Notes: generated by a model not told the origin, from the sequence alone. A DNA stretch of 64,000 nucleotides from Sphagnum magellanicum (GCA_021904315.1 CM038907.1:21769223-21833222); one strand, 5' to 3'; numbered from the stretch's first letter, positions 13,101 to 26,317 are shown. Made by a program: numbers and translations.

Positions 13101-16100
13101 AGACCAAGAATGCGATTTGAAGCATTCCTATTTGGTGGATTTGATAAGTACAAACAAAACAAAACAAACAAAGTACCTTCCTTCATAGAGAGATGAATTT
13201 TTGGTAATGAGGATTGATACAAAGGCCAATTTCGATAAATTCTTGAGTCCATAAGTTATTAGAATACTTAAAAAATTATGTTTGGGGTTCATGTTAAAGT
13301 AAATTCATTTTAAAACACTCCATGTTCTAAATCATGTTTTAAATGGTTTATTGTTAAGTTTAAGTTTTCATTTCAATGGGTAAAATTTTCAAATATTTAT
13401 ATTTCCTCAATTGCATGGTTACAAACCATCAAGATTGAGTAAATTTTTAAATTAGATAATAAACATTGAAATTATCTTTTATGTATTCAAAATATGTTAT
13501 ATGCTAATGTTAGTGTTAGGACATTTTTTCCCAATTTGCCCCCAAAAACATGTACAATGAAGGTCCATTATCATAAAAACTAAAGAAGCTACAAAGTGGA
13601 AGGACTTATATAAATAATGGGGAATATAAAACCTCGAAAACTAGAAAAATTAAAACCAAAAATCCAATAACATATTATAGTATATAAACAAAATTCTTGT
13701 TTGACCTTCAAATTTCTTCTTCAACTCCTTTGGGTGTAGCCCCTCAAAATGCACAATTACCACTTGGCCCATTCCTTTCAAAGTTGTTACAAGTGCCCCC
13801 TCAATCTAATTTGTCTAATGTGCAACATAACCCTAAACTTTCCTAACACAAACATCTCAACTTTTATTGATTTGTTTTTGAATATTCAAAAATTACCCAA
13901 GGCTATTAGGCTAGTGGTTAAAACCTTAACTTCAATTTTAAATTTAAATAACCCACACAAAAACAACATTACAACAAAAGGTGTCCTTGTACACTAAATG
14001 ATTTCACTGGATTTTGAGTGAAATCTTTGGTTACAGTGATTGGGACATAATGAGGAAATAGTGAAATCTTTAGTCTAATGAACGAGGACTAGTGAACTGC
14101 ACCCACATTTTGTAGTAGTGAAAGTGTACCCAAAAATTCTAGCTCTTTTAAATCTTACATGCTAGATGCCTAGGGTTGAATGAAAGTAATATGGCAATAA
14201 GGTTTGAAATTAAAACCTTGATTTTACAAAATGTTTGCCTTCACAACTTGTGTCATTACAAAGAAATTCAACATAATCATGATGAGGTACTTTGTCATCC
14301 AATCCCCACCTACAACATACAACGAAGATAAATAATGGATGGGAACTTTAAAGTGTGGAAATCAAAAGAATGTCATATGATCCATGTCGATGTCTTAGTT
14401 GTTTTAAGAGCCATGCAGGTTCCATCAATGAAAAAAATCACCATACTTTTTGAATTACACATATTGACTATCAATTTACAATAAGCATGTACACATCCCA
14501 CACAAAACATTAACATCAAAACCAAAAAAGAAAGAAAAAACTTCTTTAAATCTTGGGATATTGTCATAACCACCCACATATAGATTAAAAAAGACAATTC
14601 CACAACTTCTTCCTTTAATTTCAAAGGGGGATCATGAACTCTACATTGGCATGAACTTTATATCACTTGGTTGAAACAAAATAGAAAGACACCCCACTTT
14701 CAATCTCCAAAATATGCAACAAATCCCTAGTAGCCATCAACAAGTTTCATGAAAGTCATGCATGTAGCTCATCAACTAAGATTTGAGCACATTGAAGCAT
14801 GATAGACATGTGACATAAACATGATTCATATGACTCAAACAACCTTATTCTCCTTTTTGTTATTATGGAACCACATGTTCAAAACCTAATCCCAATTTCT
14901 CATCACTAGAATACTTGCATGACAAACTTAGCATAAATCATGCAATAGTATAGTAAGCTAACATGAAGCGCATATTAGATACTTGAATTGTCCCTTAAAA
15001 TAATTTCACATAAAAACAAAGTAAACCATTAACCCTTGTCACAAATCACATTTTCATTCACACAAAACCAAAATGACCAACAAAAGAAAAATTCACAATG
15101 AGCATATCCCATTCTATACAATTAAGTGACCCTTAAACAACATCCATCTCATAAAACCATTCCTAAACTTTAATATTTCATCATGATATATAGAATAACT
15201 TATTCTTGCACAAATTTAATTTTAACATGCAAATTGGTGTTAGGTTGGTTCCTTTGAAGGTGAAAAAAATTCATTAGGTTTAAAAGCAAGTTTGTTTTTA
15301 GAGTGAGATTCCATAGTCTAGGCCTCCAAAATATATATCTAAGTGTATAAGCCTTAATTAAGGTAACCAAAAACCAATTTGAAAATCAACATCAAAATCA
15401 ACATAACAAATATCAACTGTGATAGGTAGAACGAACTCTTATACTTGTTGTGATGGTTCAATTGTAATTGTGGCAAGCCAAAACAAATAAAAACAAATAA
15501 AATATAAACATGTTTGTGATTTTCAAGTGATTGGGAATTTGATGCATTTGCATGGCATGTATATGAAAATATCATTTGTCATAACCAATTTTGATTGGTT
15601 TTTAAGTTTTACAGAACCCTTGGTTTTGGTTCCTAACATTCAATCAGTGCTAGTTTGATTCAAATTCCTTTTTATTTCATATATGTGACCCAATTCTTGT
15701 TTTGATGCTTTAATTAGGGGAGGAATTTTGATTCCAATTTTTTAAATTTTCAAGTTAGACCAAATATAGTTATTGGTTAAATAAGCCTCAGTTCTAAGGA
15801 ACCTCCAATTCTAGTTCCAACGTCCAAAGTATCAAAATGGACAATGAAAAAAAACTTGAAATTTTATTCCAAGGAAAAAAATTACGATGTTTTAAAAATC
15901 GTAAACTAATACAATTTAACATATTTCAAAACCGTAATATACACAAAATGTCTCTAGAATATTGAAACCTTTTTTTTGTCATTGCTATGTGGTTCCATGT
16001 TGAGGGCTTCAAAAATTGTAGCTACCACCTTGAATAGCTTCTTTCCACCTTTGAAGACTCCCAATTCTACCCTATCTTAAATCCCAAATAAACCTTAATT

Positions 16101-17865
16101 CAAATCGCCCAAAAACCCTATTTAAAACCCCCCAAACCTTGTTTCAACCCCACAAAAGACACGTTTTAGACATTAGAAAACTCTATTTCAAACCCCCCAG
16201 AAAACCCTACATCAAACCCCCAACAATATTTCAGCCCCCACAAACCTTGTTTCAGATGTAAAAAAAACTTGTTTTAGGGACCTTGAAAATCATAATCTAG
16301 GCCCCAAAAAAGTTCAAGCTCTAAATCCTATCATTTCCTCCAACTTGAAATACCCAAAATTTTCAATCACATCCTCATTTTCATCAATTAGGTCTTCTTC
16401 CATTTCCAAGAAAGACCAAGGAGACGATGAGCAACACGAGGATGATTTAAAAAATGATAAACAATAGGCTGAACATTGAGACAATGACCAATAGAGGACT
16501 AAGGAGATGATGAACAACGTGAAAACGACCATAAAACAATGAGCAATAGGAGGACTAAAGAGACAATGAACAACATGAAAATTAGGAAGACTTGTTAAAA
16601 GAAGAAAATTGCCATCCTCACCACCACCATTGCCACCATTGTTGTTGCTCCTACTATCGTTGCCATTGCCATGGCCATTTTCACACAAACCATCCTCGTG
16701 AAACAAAAACCAAAAAAAGTCAACAATGAACAACATGAAAATGATGAATGAAACAATAAACAACAACAAGACCAAAGAAGACAATGAGCAACATGATGGT
16801 CATAAATTGAGTACATAACTTACTTGAAATCAATGCTAGGAGCTTGAAGAGGCACCCCAAAAAGAAACATTTAATCTTGAAGTCAAGCCAATGGTGTCTT
16901 GTTTTTTGAACATGAAATTTTTGAACAAAACTTGAAGCACTTCAAATTGGGAACTCACAACCTCTTTTGTAACGTGAAAGCTTGAAGAAACAATAAACAC
17001 AAAAGAAAGTCACAAAGATGCTTAAGCTTCCTTAAACAAATGAAGAAGGAGCTTTAGGTTCTTCAAAAAACAAAAATCTCCCTAAACCTTAAAATTGGAA
17101 TCCAAATTTGAAAAAAATCTTGATCCAATTCCAATTCTCCCCATGTCAAGTTTTGGTTACTTGCAATGCCATAACCAAAGGGGGGCGGTTCCAATTTGAT
17201 TCCATGACCAACCCCCTTTGATACGGTTCTAGTTGTATCTAGTTTTAAAAAAGAGATTTGATTTTGTTTTTGATTTCAAAACTAGACCAAAACTAAGCTG
17301 GAATAACTAGGTCCACTTGGGTAACTGGCCAAGAATGGTCATAACCTATGTAAAACTATCCCAATTTGTCGTTGATTCATAAAAAGAATTTGGAGATGTT
17401 GTATAAAAGAAAATAATTTTAACTTTCAAGCTCAAGGGAGACAATATAAAATCTCTAAATTCCTATTTGGATGAACATCATTAGCATTTGCTCATCTCTC
17501 ACTTGCCCTCTTGTGTGTGTTTTGCTCACCATGCCCATTGCAATAAATGAATGCTTTCATATGAAAGCCCACAAACCATGGCCAAATTCTATATTGTTCT
17601 ACTATTTATGAGTTTTGAGGGAGATGATGCTCAAGTGTAGGGTAAAGCCAAGGGCGGGGCATCCCTAAAATGCGAGGTGCAATTTGGGCATGCCCTACCC
17701 ATGGCCTTATTATCCATCCTAAAGGACAAGGTGAACATTATCATGAACCAAACATAGGTAAACTATGAGCCATCAGGAGAGGATGGAAATTTCTCACTCC
17801 TCTAAGAAATGGCAACAATCTTAAACCTCATTAAATTATTTAAAGATAATAATTTAACAAGGTTC
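10116..17865. other. AT-rich intergenic DNA, no gene recognised
   Basis: No domain, RNA gene or clean repeat pair was recognised except the C-rich patch at 16.1 kb. The longest frame (16784-16314, minus, 156 codons) is hydrophobic low-complexity sequence read through AAC/GATGA-type repeats on the other strand. A tRNA-like A-box (TAGGCTAGTGGTTA, 13906-13919) has no B-box partner. Confidence 0.5.
16075..16265. repeat. C-rich AAACCCC-type minisatellite
   Basis: AAAACCCTATTTAAAACCCC, CAAACCTTGTTTCAACCCC, AAACCCTACATCAAACCCCC and similar lines repeat about every 25-45 bases. The unit resembles plant telomere sequence but is too irregular to call. Confidence 0.45.
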
Positions 17866-17923
17866 TGTAACAACTCTAAAGGCAAAGCCCACTTCAACTG
17901 GAGTAGTATTTGGATGGGTGATC
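17866..17923 (+). repeat. 5S rRNA-like fragment (5S pseudogene, SINE3 or Cassandra-type element)
   Basis: The stretch GAGTAGTATTTGGATGGGTG (17901-17920) followed by ATC matches the 3' half of plant 5S rRNA, which reads GAGTAGTACTAGGATGGGTG then ACC, at about 20 of 23 positions, including the C-box of the internal promoter. The part before it (AACTCTAAAGGCAAAGCCC) resembles the A-box side with changes. The 5' third and the 3' end of 5S rRNA are absent, so it is not a working gene. 5S-derived promoters also occur in Cassandra TRIM elements and SINE3, and either could be the source. Confidence 0.5.
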
Positions 17924-18456
17924 TTATAATATGTTTAATTTACTTGGGCCAATGGCATAGTAACCCCAAGGCCTAAACTGGGAAAATCAAAGATTTTGAA
18001 TCCAAGCTCAACAATTTTGGCTAACAACCCTTGTTTTTGTGGATATCAGTAATGGCACCAACCAAACCCCCTCCCCCCCTTCAGTTCTCATGGCGGTTCT
18101 TTGATTTCATAACCATTGTTCTCAGAAGATCAGAGAATGGGTATCTGACATATAACCACCAGTCTCCCCAAAAAAAGGGAAAAGGAACTGCTCAAAAACC
18201 CACGGTTCTTTCATGAAAACCCACAGTTTGGTCATGAGTTTTTGAATTAACCAAAACCAGAGGTTCTTCAATTCTGTTTTTTTTTCTTAAATTTAAATTT
18301 AAATTTTTAAATTTTTATTTTTTAATTTGGTTTTTAAATTCTCTCTCTCCCTCAAGTAGGAGAGCCTAGGGTTAGTAACAAAAAATCAAATACCCAAACA
18401 TTTATGCCAATAACCACATGGAAGACTAAATTAGGCGATGAAATCACTTTAAACAT

Positions 18457-18890
18457 TCTAATGATGAGAATTTCAAAGAACTGATATATGGGTGGTTTTC
18501 TATAATCTTTCATAGGCTCTTTATTGATTTTGCATAATCCTTTGTATGGTCATCCCTAGTAGCCAATTCCATAGAAACATTTCCAAGTATAACTACATCA
18601 TTTTCAAGCCTACATTACCTCACTTCTTTCTTAATAACTATCTCTTATCCTTATAACTACCTCACTTTTTTCCTAATAATTATATCTCAATTTTATAACT
18701 ATTTCATTCCTTTCCTTACCCACCAACATGTATATGAAAAAACAAATTAATATGTGCCTTTTCATGTCCATGATATTTATATTAATTAAAATTAAAATTG
18801 ACATTGACATAAATAATGAAAATTGATTGATAATCATATGGGAACATAATAAAAAGGAAAATCGTCATTGGTAATGCATAGCAATGCATA
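18457..18890 (+). repeat. Dispersed non-autonomous element, copy A
   Basis: Begins ATGATGAGAATTTCAAAGAA and ends near ATCGTCATTGGTAATGCATA. It shares, in the same order, GATATATGGGTGG, ATTGATTTTGCATA, ACATTTCCAAGTATAACTAC, TAATAACTATCTC, CCAACATG, TGCCTTTTCATG and ATATTTATATTAATTAAAA with the copies at 38.0 kb (same strand) and 28.3 kb (opposite strand). It has no coding capacity. Size and spread fit a MITE or solo element; terminal inverted repeats were not clear. Confidence 0.7.
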
Positions 18891-19342
18891 GCCCCACTCT
18901 ACTTAGGTTGGGCTTTTATAGAACCTTTTATAAAAGTGCATTCACACTTGGTGTTGAGGACTCTAGTGTTGAGTCCCTTTATCACCATACTAGTCATTTA
19001 AGACTTAAAAAACTTACTTATCATGAAGATTTTAATGTTGAACTAACATTCACATAACATTAAGCTATCTATCGACCATTTAATATTGGGTGCCACCTAG
19101 GATGATGCCACCTAGATTTTTCATTGAACATTGATTTAACATCAAGTGTGAATGCACCATATAAGTCTTCAAAGCCAGAAATGAGTGCAGGGGTCCTGCA
19201 TGGCTATTAAGTTAGCTGGCCTTTCTTCCATCATGGTTTGCTTGGAAATTAACTGAAGATGTGTGCTTTGCTTTTAACACTTCAGTTGGCACTCCTGCAT
19301 GGAGGGGGGGAGGTGGGGGGAGTATTTAGTTTCCCACCCACT

Positions 19343-19420
19343 TACCTGCCTATCTACCTACCTACCTACCTACCTATGTAGGTAGGTAGGTAGGTAGGTA
19401 GGTAGGTAGATAGGTACTTG
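19343..19420. repeat. Palindromic TACC/GGTA microsatellite
   Basis: TACC units (ending near 19375) run directly into GGTA units (to about 19412), with CTATC and GATAG interruptions placed symmetrically. The two arms are complementary over about 30 bases with almost no loop, so the DNA can form a hairpin or cruciform. Confidence 0.9.
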
Positions 19421-20245
19421 GATTTCATCATCAGTTCTAAAATTAACTGAACTTGATGTTTGTACTTTTTGGACTTGACTGAATTGGAACCCACTTTGGT
19501 TTCATACCACTCAAGTCATGTTATGAAATCAACTGAACAGATTTAATTATCTTTTAAAAAATTATTTTAAATTATTAAAAAATTTATTAAAAATAAATAA
19601 ATAAACATATTATTATTATTTTAAATAAATAAATAAATATTTTATTAATTTAAAATTTAAAAAAAAAGTAGTTTAAGGGATTTTTGGGGCCCCTAGGTAA
19701 AAGTAGTAGGGTCTATTTTTTATATGAGGATTTTTGAAAGACGATATATATCTTGGCTTGTGTTGTAAAATTGAGATTAGTTATATATAGAGTTCTAAAT
19801 ATCTGGAAGGACTTTGGTTTCTTTCTTTCTTTCTTTCTTTAAGAGGATTTTCTGAAGATATAGATTTTATTTTTTTTGCATGGTGAAATAAATATATATT
19901 GAGTTTTCATAATTCTTCTTCTTTTGCCTTAACATACCTTTTTAATGTAAAATGGCAAAGGCCACACCAGTGTGACACACACACCCCCTTGTTTGCCTAG
20001 TAACATCCTCGGCCATTTGATGATGTCAACCTTGTAAAGGCTTCATATGTGCACACCAAATAGTTCCTAAGAGGCAAAAGCTGGAATTGCTTCTGACATT
20101 TGACAATTATGTATACATGTAAAGTGAATGATAGAAGAGATGGGCACTCATCATGAATACTAATTTGGCAAAAATGGCAAGGTTAGAATTGGTAACCTAG
20201 TACCTACATCCATTATGTATACATTACATATAGTAAAGGAACGAT

Positions 20246-20384
20246 GAAGCTTCCCCTGAATTCGGACGGACAGTAGCTACGGACAGTAGTTAAATATAGC
20301 GAGGACGTCGTGAAGCTTCCCCTTAATCTGGACGGACAGTAGCTAAATATAGAGAGAGATATGTATATATATATACATATATTT
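20246..20384. repeat. 66-bp direct repeat followed by an AT palindrome
   Basis: GAAGCTTCCCC..GGACGGACAGTAGCTA occurs at 20246 and 20312. Then ATATGTATATATATATACATAT (20359-20380) forms a perfect palindrome. Confidence 0.8.
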
Positions 20385-21004
20385 GGTTGCAACTAGGGAA
20401 CCATAGAAATGCTAATCCTGCACAAACAAGGCTTGGAGACAAATTCACACAAAAATCCCACCATTTGTCTTGAAATCATATTTGGGTACTTTGTAAATTG
20501 GCACGAGAGTTTTTGGGTAGTTGCTTGGTCAACAACACCCAAGTAACAATTTCAACATTCCTTAAAATCTTCCCCAAATTCGGTTCCATCTTCTCATCAC
20601 AAGTAAAGTAAGGAAAAGAAGGTCAATGGAGATGATTGGGGGAGGGGGATATAAATGGAAAGCCAAAAAGCAAAAACCTAAACAAATAAAAATTAAGCAT
20701 AAAATCACTCACAATGAACCCATGAAGCCCTCTAAGTGAGCCCCACCAAAGACAAGTTGCTTCCATTACTAATAATAATAGACAAGCCATGTTTGGAACA
20801 ATGAAAAGAAGAAAGAAAGCAAAACTTAATTTGAATTTCCGAACCATGTCCCCAAAAATTTCCCATATTATCGGAAAGAACTAACTATCGAGAGCTAGGG
20901 ATTCCATTTGGCCAATGATCATCCTTTGGAAGGATGTAATTGTAGATGAAACCTCAACTCAATTGAGGTCACGTTTCATGGTATCAAATAGGTACATAAA
21001 ATAT

Positions 21005-21336
21005 GCGAGATAATAAGTGGCTATTGTAGGACATGAATGGCTTTGGCATTCTTTTTGAATTTGGGAAAATTTGTTGACTCATTGGGTTCGAGTCCTTTTT
21101 TCAAAAAAAAAAAAGTGAAAACCAAAGTCATGCAACTCTTTCATGTGCAAGTCCAACGCAAAATACACTTGCGAGATAATAAGTGGCTATTGTAGGACAT
21201 GAATGGCTTTGGCATTCTTTTTGAATTTGGGAAAATTTGTTGACTCATTGGGTTCGAGTCCTTTTTTCAAAAAAAAAAAAGTGAAAACCAAAGTCATGCA
21301 ACTCTTTCATGTGCAAGTCCAACGCAAAATACACTT
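21005..21336. repeat. Perfect 166-bp tandem duplication with a B-box-like motif
   Basis: Two copies start GCGAGATAATAAGTGG at 21005 and 21171 and look identical by eye over all 166 bases, including an A12 run. Each contains GGGTTCGAGTCC followed by T6, which matches the RNA polymerase III B-box consensus and a terminator-like T run. No clear A-box lies upstream. It is either a very recent duplication or an assembly artefact. Confidence 0.85.
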
Positions 21337-21767
21337 GTTACATGTGAAAAAGGATTCTTTGTTAGATTAAAACCCAAATCTATAACAAGTTTAAATGTTT
21401 AACAATACCAATGAGTAAAATAGAATCAACAACTACATACAACATGACACAATTTTATTTTTTTTGCTTTTACTAAAAAATTATATATTCCTGAAACATT
21501 AAAAAAAATTCAAAAAATTTCAAAAACCCAAATGTCAAAGTTAAAACTTTCAAAATCAATTTAATTATTCAACAATTACTTTGCCAAACCCAATCAAGGT
21601 CAACAACAATATATTACCTAAGTAATGCACGAAGATGGTTAGTATGTGGATAAGGGCTAATAGAGTTGTTAGCATGTATATGTAGATAGGAGAAACAACA
21701 ACTGAGCTATGGAACCATGGTTAGTTTGCTACGGAACTGGAACCCAATAGAAAAGTGTATCCTGTCC

Positions 21768-21848
21768 ACCCACCAACCATCCATTCATCCATCCATTCAC
21801 CCATCCATCCATACATCCATCCATCCATCCATACTTCCATACTTCCAT
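21768..21848. repeat. CCAT microsatellite
   Basis: Imperfect (CCAT)n with ACTT and TTCA variants. A minus-strand frame through it ([17 protein letters not shown]) is repeat-encoded. Confidence 0.9.
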
Positions 21849-22065
21849 GTGGTATGTTGGTAGTGACTCTTTTCTTGTATTTTAAAAAGGAAATCTGATC
21901 AAAGTGAGAGTTGGTATCAAAGATGGTATCAACTTGCACAAACTAACTAACAAAGAAGGTTGTGTATTATTGTTGTTGCTAGCTATATATATATAATATA
22001 CTCTTTACAGTCTGACACCAAAACATTGTGTATCCGACAACAACATGCACACAACTCCATTTTTT

Positions 22066-22150
22066 AAACTCTTTCTCTCTCTCACTGAATTGGCAGAAAT
22101 GCAAATACTTCTTCTTTAACTCTTTCTCTCTCACTGAATTGGCAGAAATT
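22066..22150. repeat. Direct repeat with CT microsatellite
   Basis: CTCTTTCTCTCT..CACTGAATTGGCAGAAAT occurs twice, starting about 22069 and 22120. It is non-coding. Confidence 0.8.
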
Positions 22151-22602
22151 TTGAGGTCACCTAAACCCTAAAACCCCACCTACAGACACACAGACAGACA
22201 AACACAAAATGATTGCTTTCACTGCATTGCAGGCATTGGCAGGGGTGGGGAACTCAGGAGGAGGAGGAGTGATCTGACACCCACCAGCTCACCCTGGTTG
22301 ATGTTTTTTAGATCATGCAGAAAACATTGTTTCATTGTAAATTCTTGTTCCGTATGTAAACCATGGTGGTTAGTTGGCTATGGATTAACCGTCCACATGC
22401 ATCTACCCACCTTCTCCTCTCCACCACCTTCCTTGCCTACTTACTTGCCATAGTACCCAATTACATTCCTTGTCTATTTACATATCATAATACCCAATTT
22501 CATTCCTTGTCTACTTACTCACTTACATAAGTGTAGGCCTTTGTAGTAACACTATAATTCATATAACCAATTTTTCTAAATCCCATGCGCAACCACCTCG
22601 TT

Positions 22603-23590
22603 TTAATTGTTCTTTACTTGACATACATCATCACTAAACTCAGTGCTATACACTTGAGATGTTGCTTTGCACATAGAAAACAAATTATTATTTAAACCAA
22701 GAATGTAAATGATATTATTTCTAAGCATGGTTAAGATCATGTTAGTTCCCACTATCATTTTGATTTTGATTTTCCCTTTTCCTACTAACTTTTGTGTTGA
22801 ATTATTTCCCATGTATATTTTTATTGGTGATATCCTTTCAAATTCAAAAACCCAGTTTCTTTTATGACAATATAAGTGCATGGGGGCATTGGAATTGACA
22901 TAATAAGTTTCATCACGATACATTGACAAAGTTGTAATAACAAATGCTTCACTTGGATGGTTAGTAACATTGTTTCCATGTTCATTTTTCTCTACATTAT
23001 CAGCTTCTTTTTCAAGTTTTTTGGATTTTTAGTCTTTTTTTTCCTTTTTGAATTTCCTTTTTGAATTTTTTTTGCCCAATGCCCTTTATTCTTGCAATAA
23101 TTACAAATATCATAATATTTGTCTCGTGAATTCTTTTTAGAGCTTGTACACTTTTGACTCATATGAACTAAAGTCATATCATTTTTATTGGAACCATTAC
23201 CTCTCTCCCTCCACATGAATTTTTCATTAAATGATTTCCTAGTAACAACTTCCTAGGTTAGTTAATTAGTAAATCAATAGGATTATAATGACATACCAGT
23301 GATGGTAAAAATTTAAAAAATTCATGAGAAACACCATCACTTTCACCTCAAGCAACATTGTACTTTCAATGACTTCAAGTTCTTCTACCATTGTGTTCAA
23401 CTTGTTGACATGTTGTCCCATAGTTTCATTGCAACTTATTTGGCTATTAAAGAATTTGCATGTAAAGAAAAGATGATTCGTTAATCTCTTATTAAAATGC
23501 ATTGTTTGCAAAAGCTTCCCACACACCCTTGGTAGTGGTCTTTTGGCAACATTCATCAATTGGGCATATTCACAATCAAGGTACCTAGAA
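22603..23590 (-). mobile_element. Ty1/copia gag-protease remnant
   Basis: Three minus-strand frames line up as one broken element. At 23559-23266 a gag segment reads LLQTMHFNKRLTNHLFF and, later, QHVNKLNTMVEELE. At 23216-22992 there is a zinc knuckle, CNYCKNKGHWAKKI, whose final Cys is replaced by Ile. At 22929-22603 a protease-flank segment reads VFEFERISPIKIYMGNNST and ends near LGLNNNLFSMCK. These match the usual order in plant copia elements. The frames are separated by stops and frameshifts, the protease active-site segment looks altered (VNSNAPMHLY), and no integrase, RT or LTR was seen below 22,600. Confidence 0.75.
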
Positions 23591-23599
23591 AGACAGTCT

Positions 23600-26280
23600 A
23601 ATGAAAAAAAAACTACAAAGGATTATTTTAGATTTATATTATATATAATATTTCATGATTATAGGGGAGTAATATATGACTATAACTAGAATGATGTCAT
23701 GTTAATCTATTAAAAAAATCTAAAAATAAATTGGGTATAATATAAATGTCCTTTGGAGTCCTTTTAAGTAATTTGAGCCCTTGTTTTAACTACAATTTTC
23801 ATTTTAAATGAATCAAAAGGAATGTATTAAACAATGCAATTGATTTCAATTTTTTCTCATGACTAAATAATCTATACATGTATGTTTAGCAATGTTCATA
23901 TAATGCATTTGATTAAATAATATATGATATAAGAATTTTGAAGACTAAAAATCCATTTTGAAAAGGCAATAATGAAAATCATTCCTTTTTTTTCCATTTG
24001 GTTGATTTTCTATATTCACTAGGTTTAGAATTTGTGGCCCCAAGTGTTGATAAAATGTGCAAGAATTTTTCATGCAAGAAAACATGTTAAGTTGTATGTA
24101 AAAACTTATGTACTCATTTTCTGCATTTTTGGTTTTTTACCAATATATTTATGCATAATTAAATACACACGTGAAAAAAAACCATCACCATGAAAATTAT
24201 CATAATTTGAATTATTCTATATCTTTCACTTAAATTTATTCCATTTAAATTCTATATTTGGAAGATAACAAAAACAAAATCCTTGAATCATGTGATTAAA
24301 AAATCATAACATGATTGTGAATATGCCCAACTAGTTATTTAATAGACTTAGAACAATGAAATTTAAAACACAATTCTTCCACTTGGTGTATGAAACTTAT
24401 GAATAGACATTTATTTCCATTGGCTTCTATTCATTCACACCAACTAAATTTCATAGATCCCTTGCTTTAAACAAAAAATTTATTTTGAATTTCCATAGCA
24501 TGTAATCTCTTCCTCCGAAATTGTCTACGTGCCCATATTGTCAACCCATAACCTGTGAATCATAAAAAATTGTCACTATCTAATTCTTTCAACAAGAAAG
24601 CAAAATGAGATGTTGTTGACCTTAATTATTAACAAAGAAAATGATCACATGTAAAGGTGTGAAGTGTGTATAACACCAAAAGATTATGAAAGTCATGGAA
24701 GATAACGATTTTGATAGGTCTAGTAAGTAGACATTGTTTGAAGCTAGTTAACATGCTAAGGAATATATTCATTGGTCATCTGCACACACAAAACAACAAG
24801 CATTGAAAACATATATACATGAACAGATGGTCCATACATTAATAACCAAATAGAAGAGATCCTAAATTAGTGAATATAAGGTAGGAGGAAACATGTGAAT
24901 CATCTTAATTATGTGATTATGTAATTGAACAGATGCATTAACTTAGTAGTCCAACTTATTCAACATCATCACATGCAAAAACTTAGAAATGAATAAAACG
25001 GAAGTTTGACCACACACTAAATAACTTATTTTGACAATGCCATGTCATATGCCACCTAAGATTTAATATTAATTAACATTTGAATGTGTATTGATGATTA
25101 ATAGTAACAAAATTAACACTAGAGTTAACACTAAATGTGACCATACTTTAAATATCATAAGTAGGTAAAGAATGCAAGAGGTGACTATGTAGGTATGTAA
25201 GATACTTGGTGGTTACCAGGTAGGTAGATGCTCGTGGAATACAATGAAAAAATGCCTCTTACCCACACACACACACACACACCATCCACCCAACGTGGTG
25301 CCTTGGTGAGTGCTAGTTCACTTTGGCTGGACTTGTCCCCCACTACAAACATTGAATTTCTTCAATTCATGAGTTTTCCAATGTAAGTGGGTTAAGTATA
25401 AGTAGGTAAAGAATGTAAGTGGTTACTATTTAGGTAGATAAGAAGGTAAGGTACTTGGTGGCTACTATGTATGAAGGTAGATGCATGTGGATGGTTGATA
25501 CATAGGTAACTAACCATCCATCCAACATGGTGGGCTAGTGACTCTTAGTTCACTTTGGCCCAATCTTCTCTCCCCCCCTCCACCCCCATCATCATCATAA
25601 TCATCAAATTTTCTCCAAACTCATGAGTTTCGTACATTGTTCCTTTTGATTGATGCCCAAGAAATAAGTATGGGAAATTTCATAAACTGTAGCACCCATC
25701 ATAATAATAAAGGAGGAGGAGGAGGAGATCATATATATACCTTTCGACAAAAACAAACAAACAAACAAACAAACAACTGGTTCATCATGCATTGAATCTT
25801 GCCTTTTGCTATAGATTCAATCATCAAACAAAAAACCTTCCCCTTTTTGGATCTAGAACTTTTCCATTAAAAATGCATGTGTGCACCTATGAAACATGCC
25901 CATCCATCACATGCACACCATAGTAATACTCCACATGTCACTCACAACATTGGGTCAATTTTGAGCTGAAAATTTATGCTCAATTCCTACTCCAATGCCT
26001 ATCTATGCATAGTGTCTTCCCCGTGGACGGAGTCAATGAAAATCATCTCCAACTCCATATTTTCCATTCTTGTTTCTGCACTTCTTTTAGAATTTTTCAT
26101 CCATAGAAATTCAATCCCCAAATATGATACATGAAAAGAGGGGTCTTTGTTGGCCGTATGCACAAACCCAAGCATATAGTGTTGAGAATCATTATAGAGT
26201 ATAACAGATTTAAGATGTCATTTGTGGAATATGGACCCTTTCCTTTAACGGGAACTTTGTTGCTTCCATGGTGGGTTACC
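23600..26280. other. Intergenic DNA, no gene seen
   Basis: AT-rich, with the tandem duplication at 25.15-25.64 kb and small GAG and CAAA microsatellites near 25.71 and 25.75 kb. No frame above 65 codons looks real. Confidence 0.6.
25150..25640. repeat. Degenerate tandem duplication of about 250 bp with AC microsatellite
   Basis: Two related halves share AAGTAGGTAAAGAATG, TACTTGGTGGxTAC, GTAGATGC, ACCATCCAxCCAAC, TAGTTCACTTTGGC and CTCATGAGTTT in order (first half to about 25395). The first half also holds an (AC) run at about 25264-25283. Confidence 0.65.
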
Positions 26281-26285
26281 AATCC

Positions 26286-26317
26286 AAGGGGGGGGGGGGG
26301 GGCGGGAGGGGGGGCGA
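26286..26317 (+). repeat. Long G-tract, possible G-quadruplex
   Basis: A run of about 15 G, then CGGGAGGGGGGGGCG. It meets the simple pattern for a G-quadruplex on the plus strand. Run length is also error-prone in sequencing. Confidence 0.8.

Noticed and set aside
13906-13919. tRNA-like A-box TAGGCTAGTGGTTA
   Set aside because: No B-box at suitable spacing and no cloverleaf, so neither a tRNA nor a SINE can be supported.
14373-14624. 83-codon minus-strand frame as a transposase fragment
   Set aside because: A FIDGTCMALK segment looked suggestive of a transposase, but no other motif of any family was found nearby.
16314-16784. 156-codon minus-strand frame with hydrophobic segments
   Set aside because: Low-complexity repeats on the opposite strand explain it. 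No domain, no splice context, and a competing overlapping frame exists at 16595-16816.
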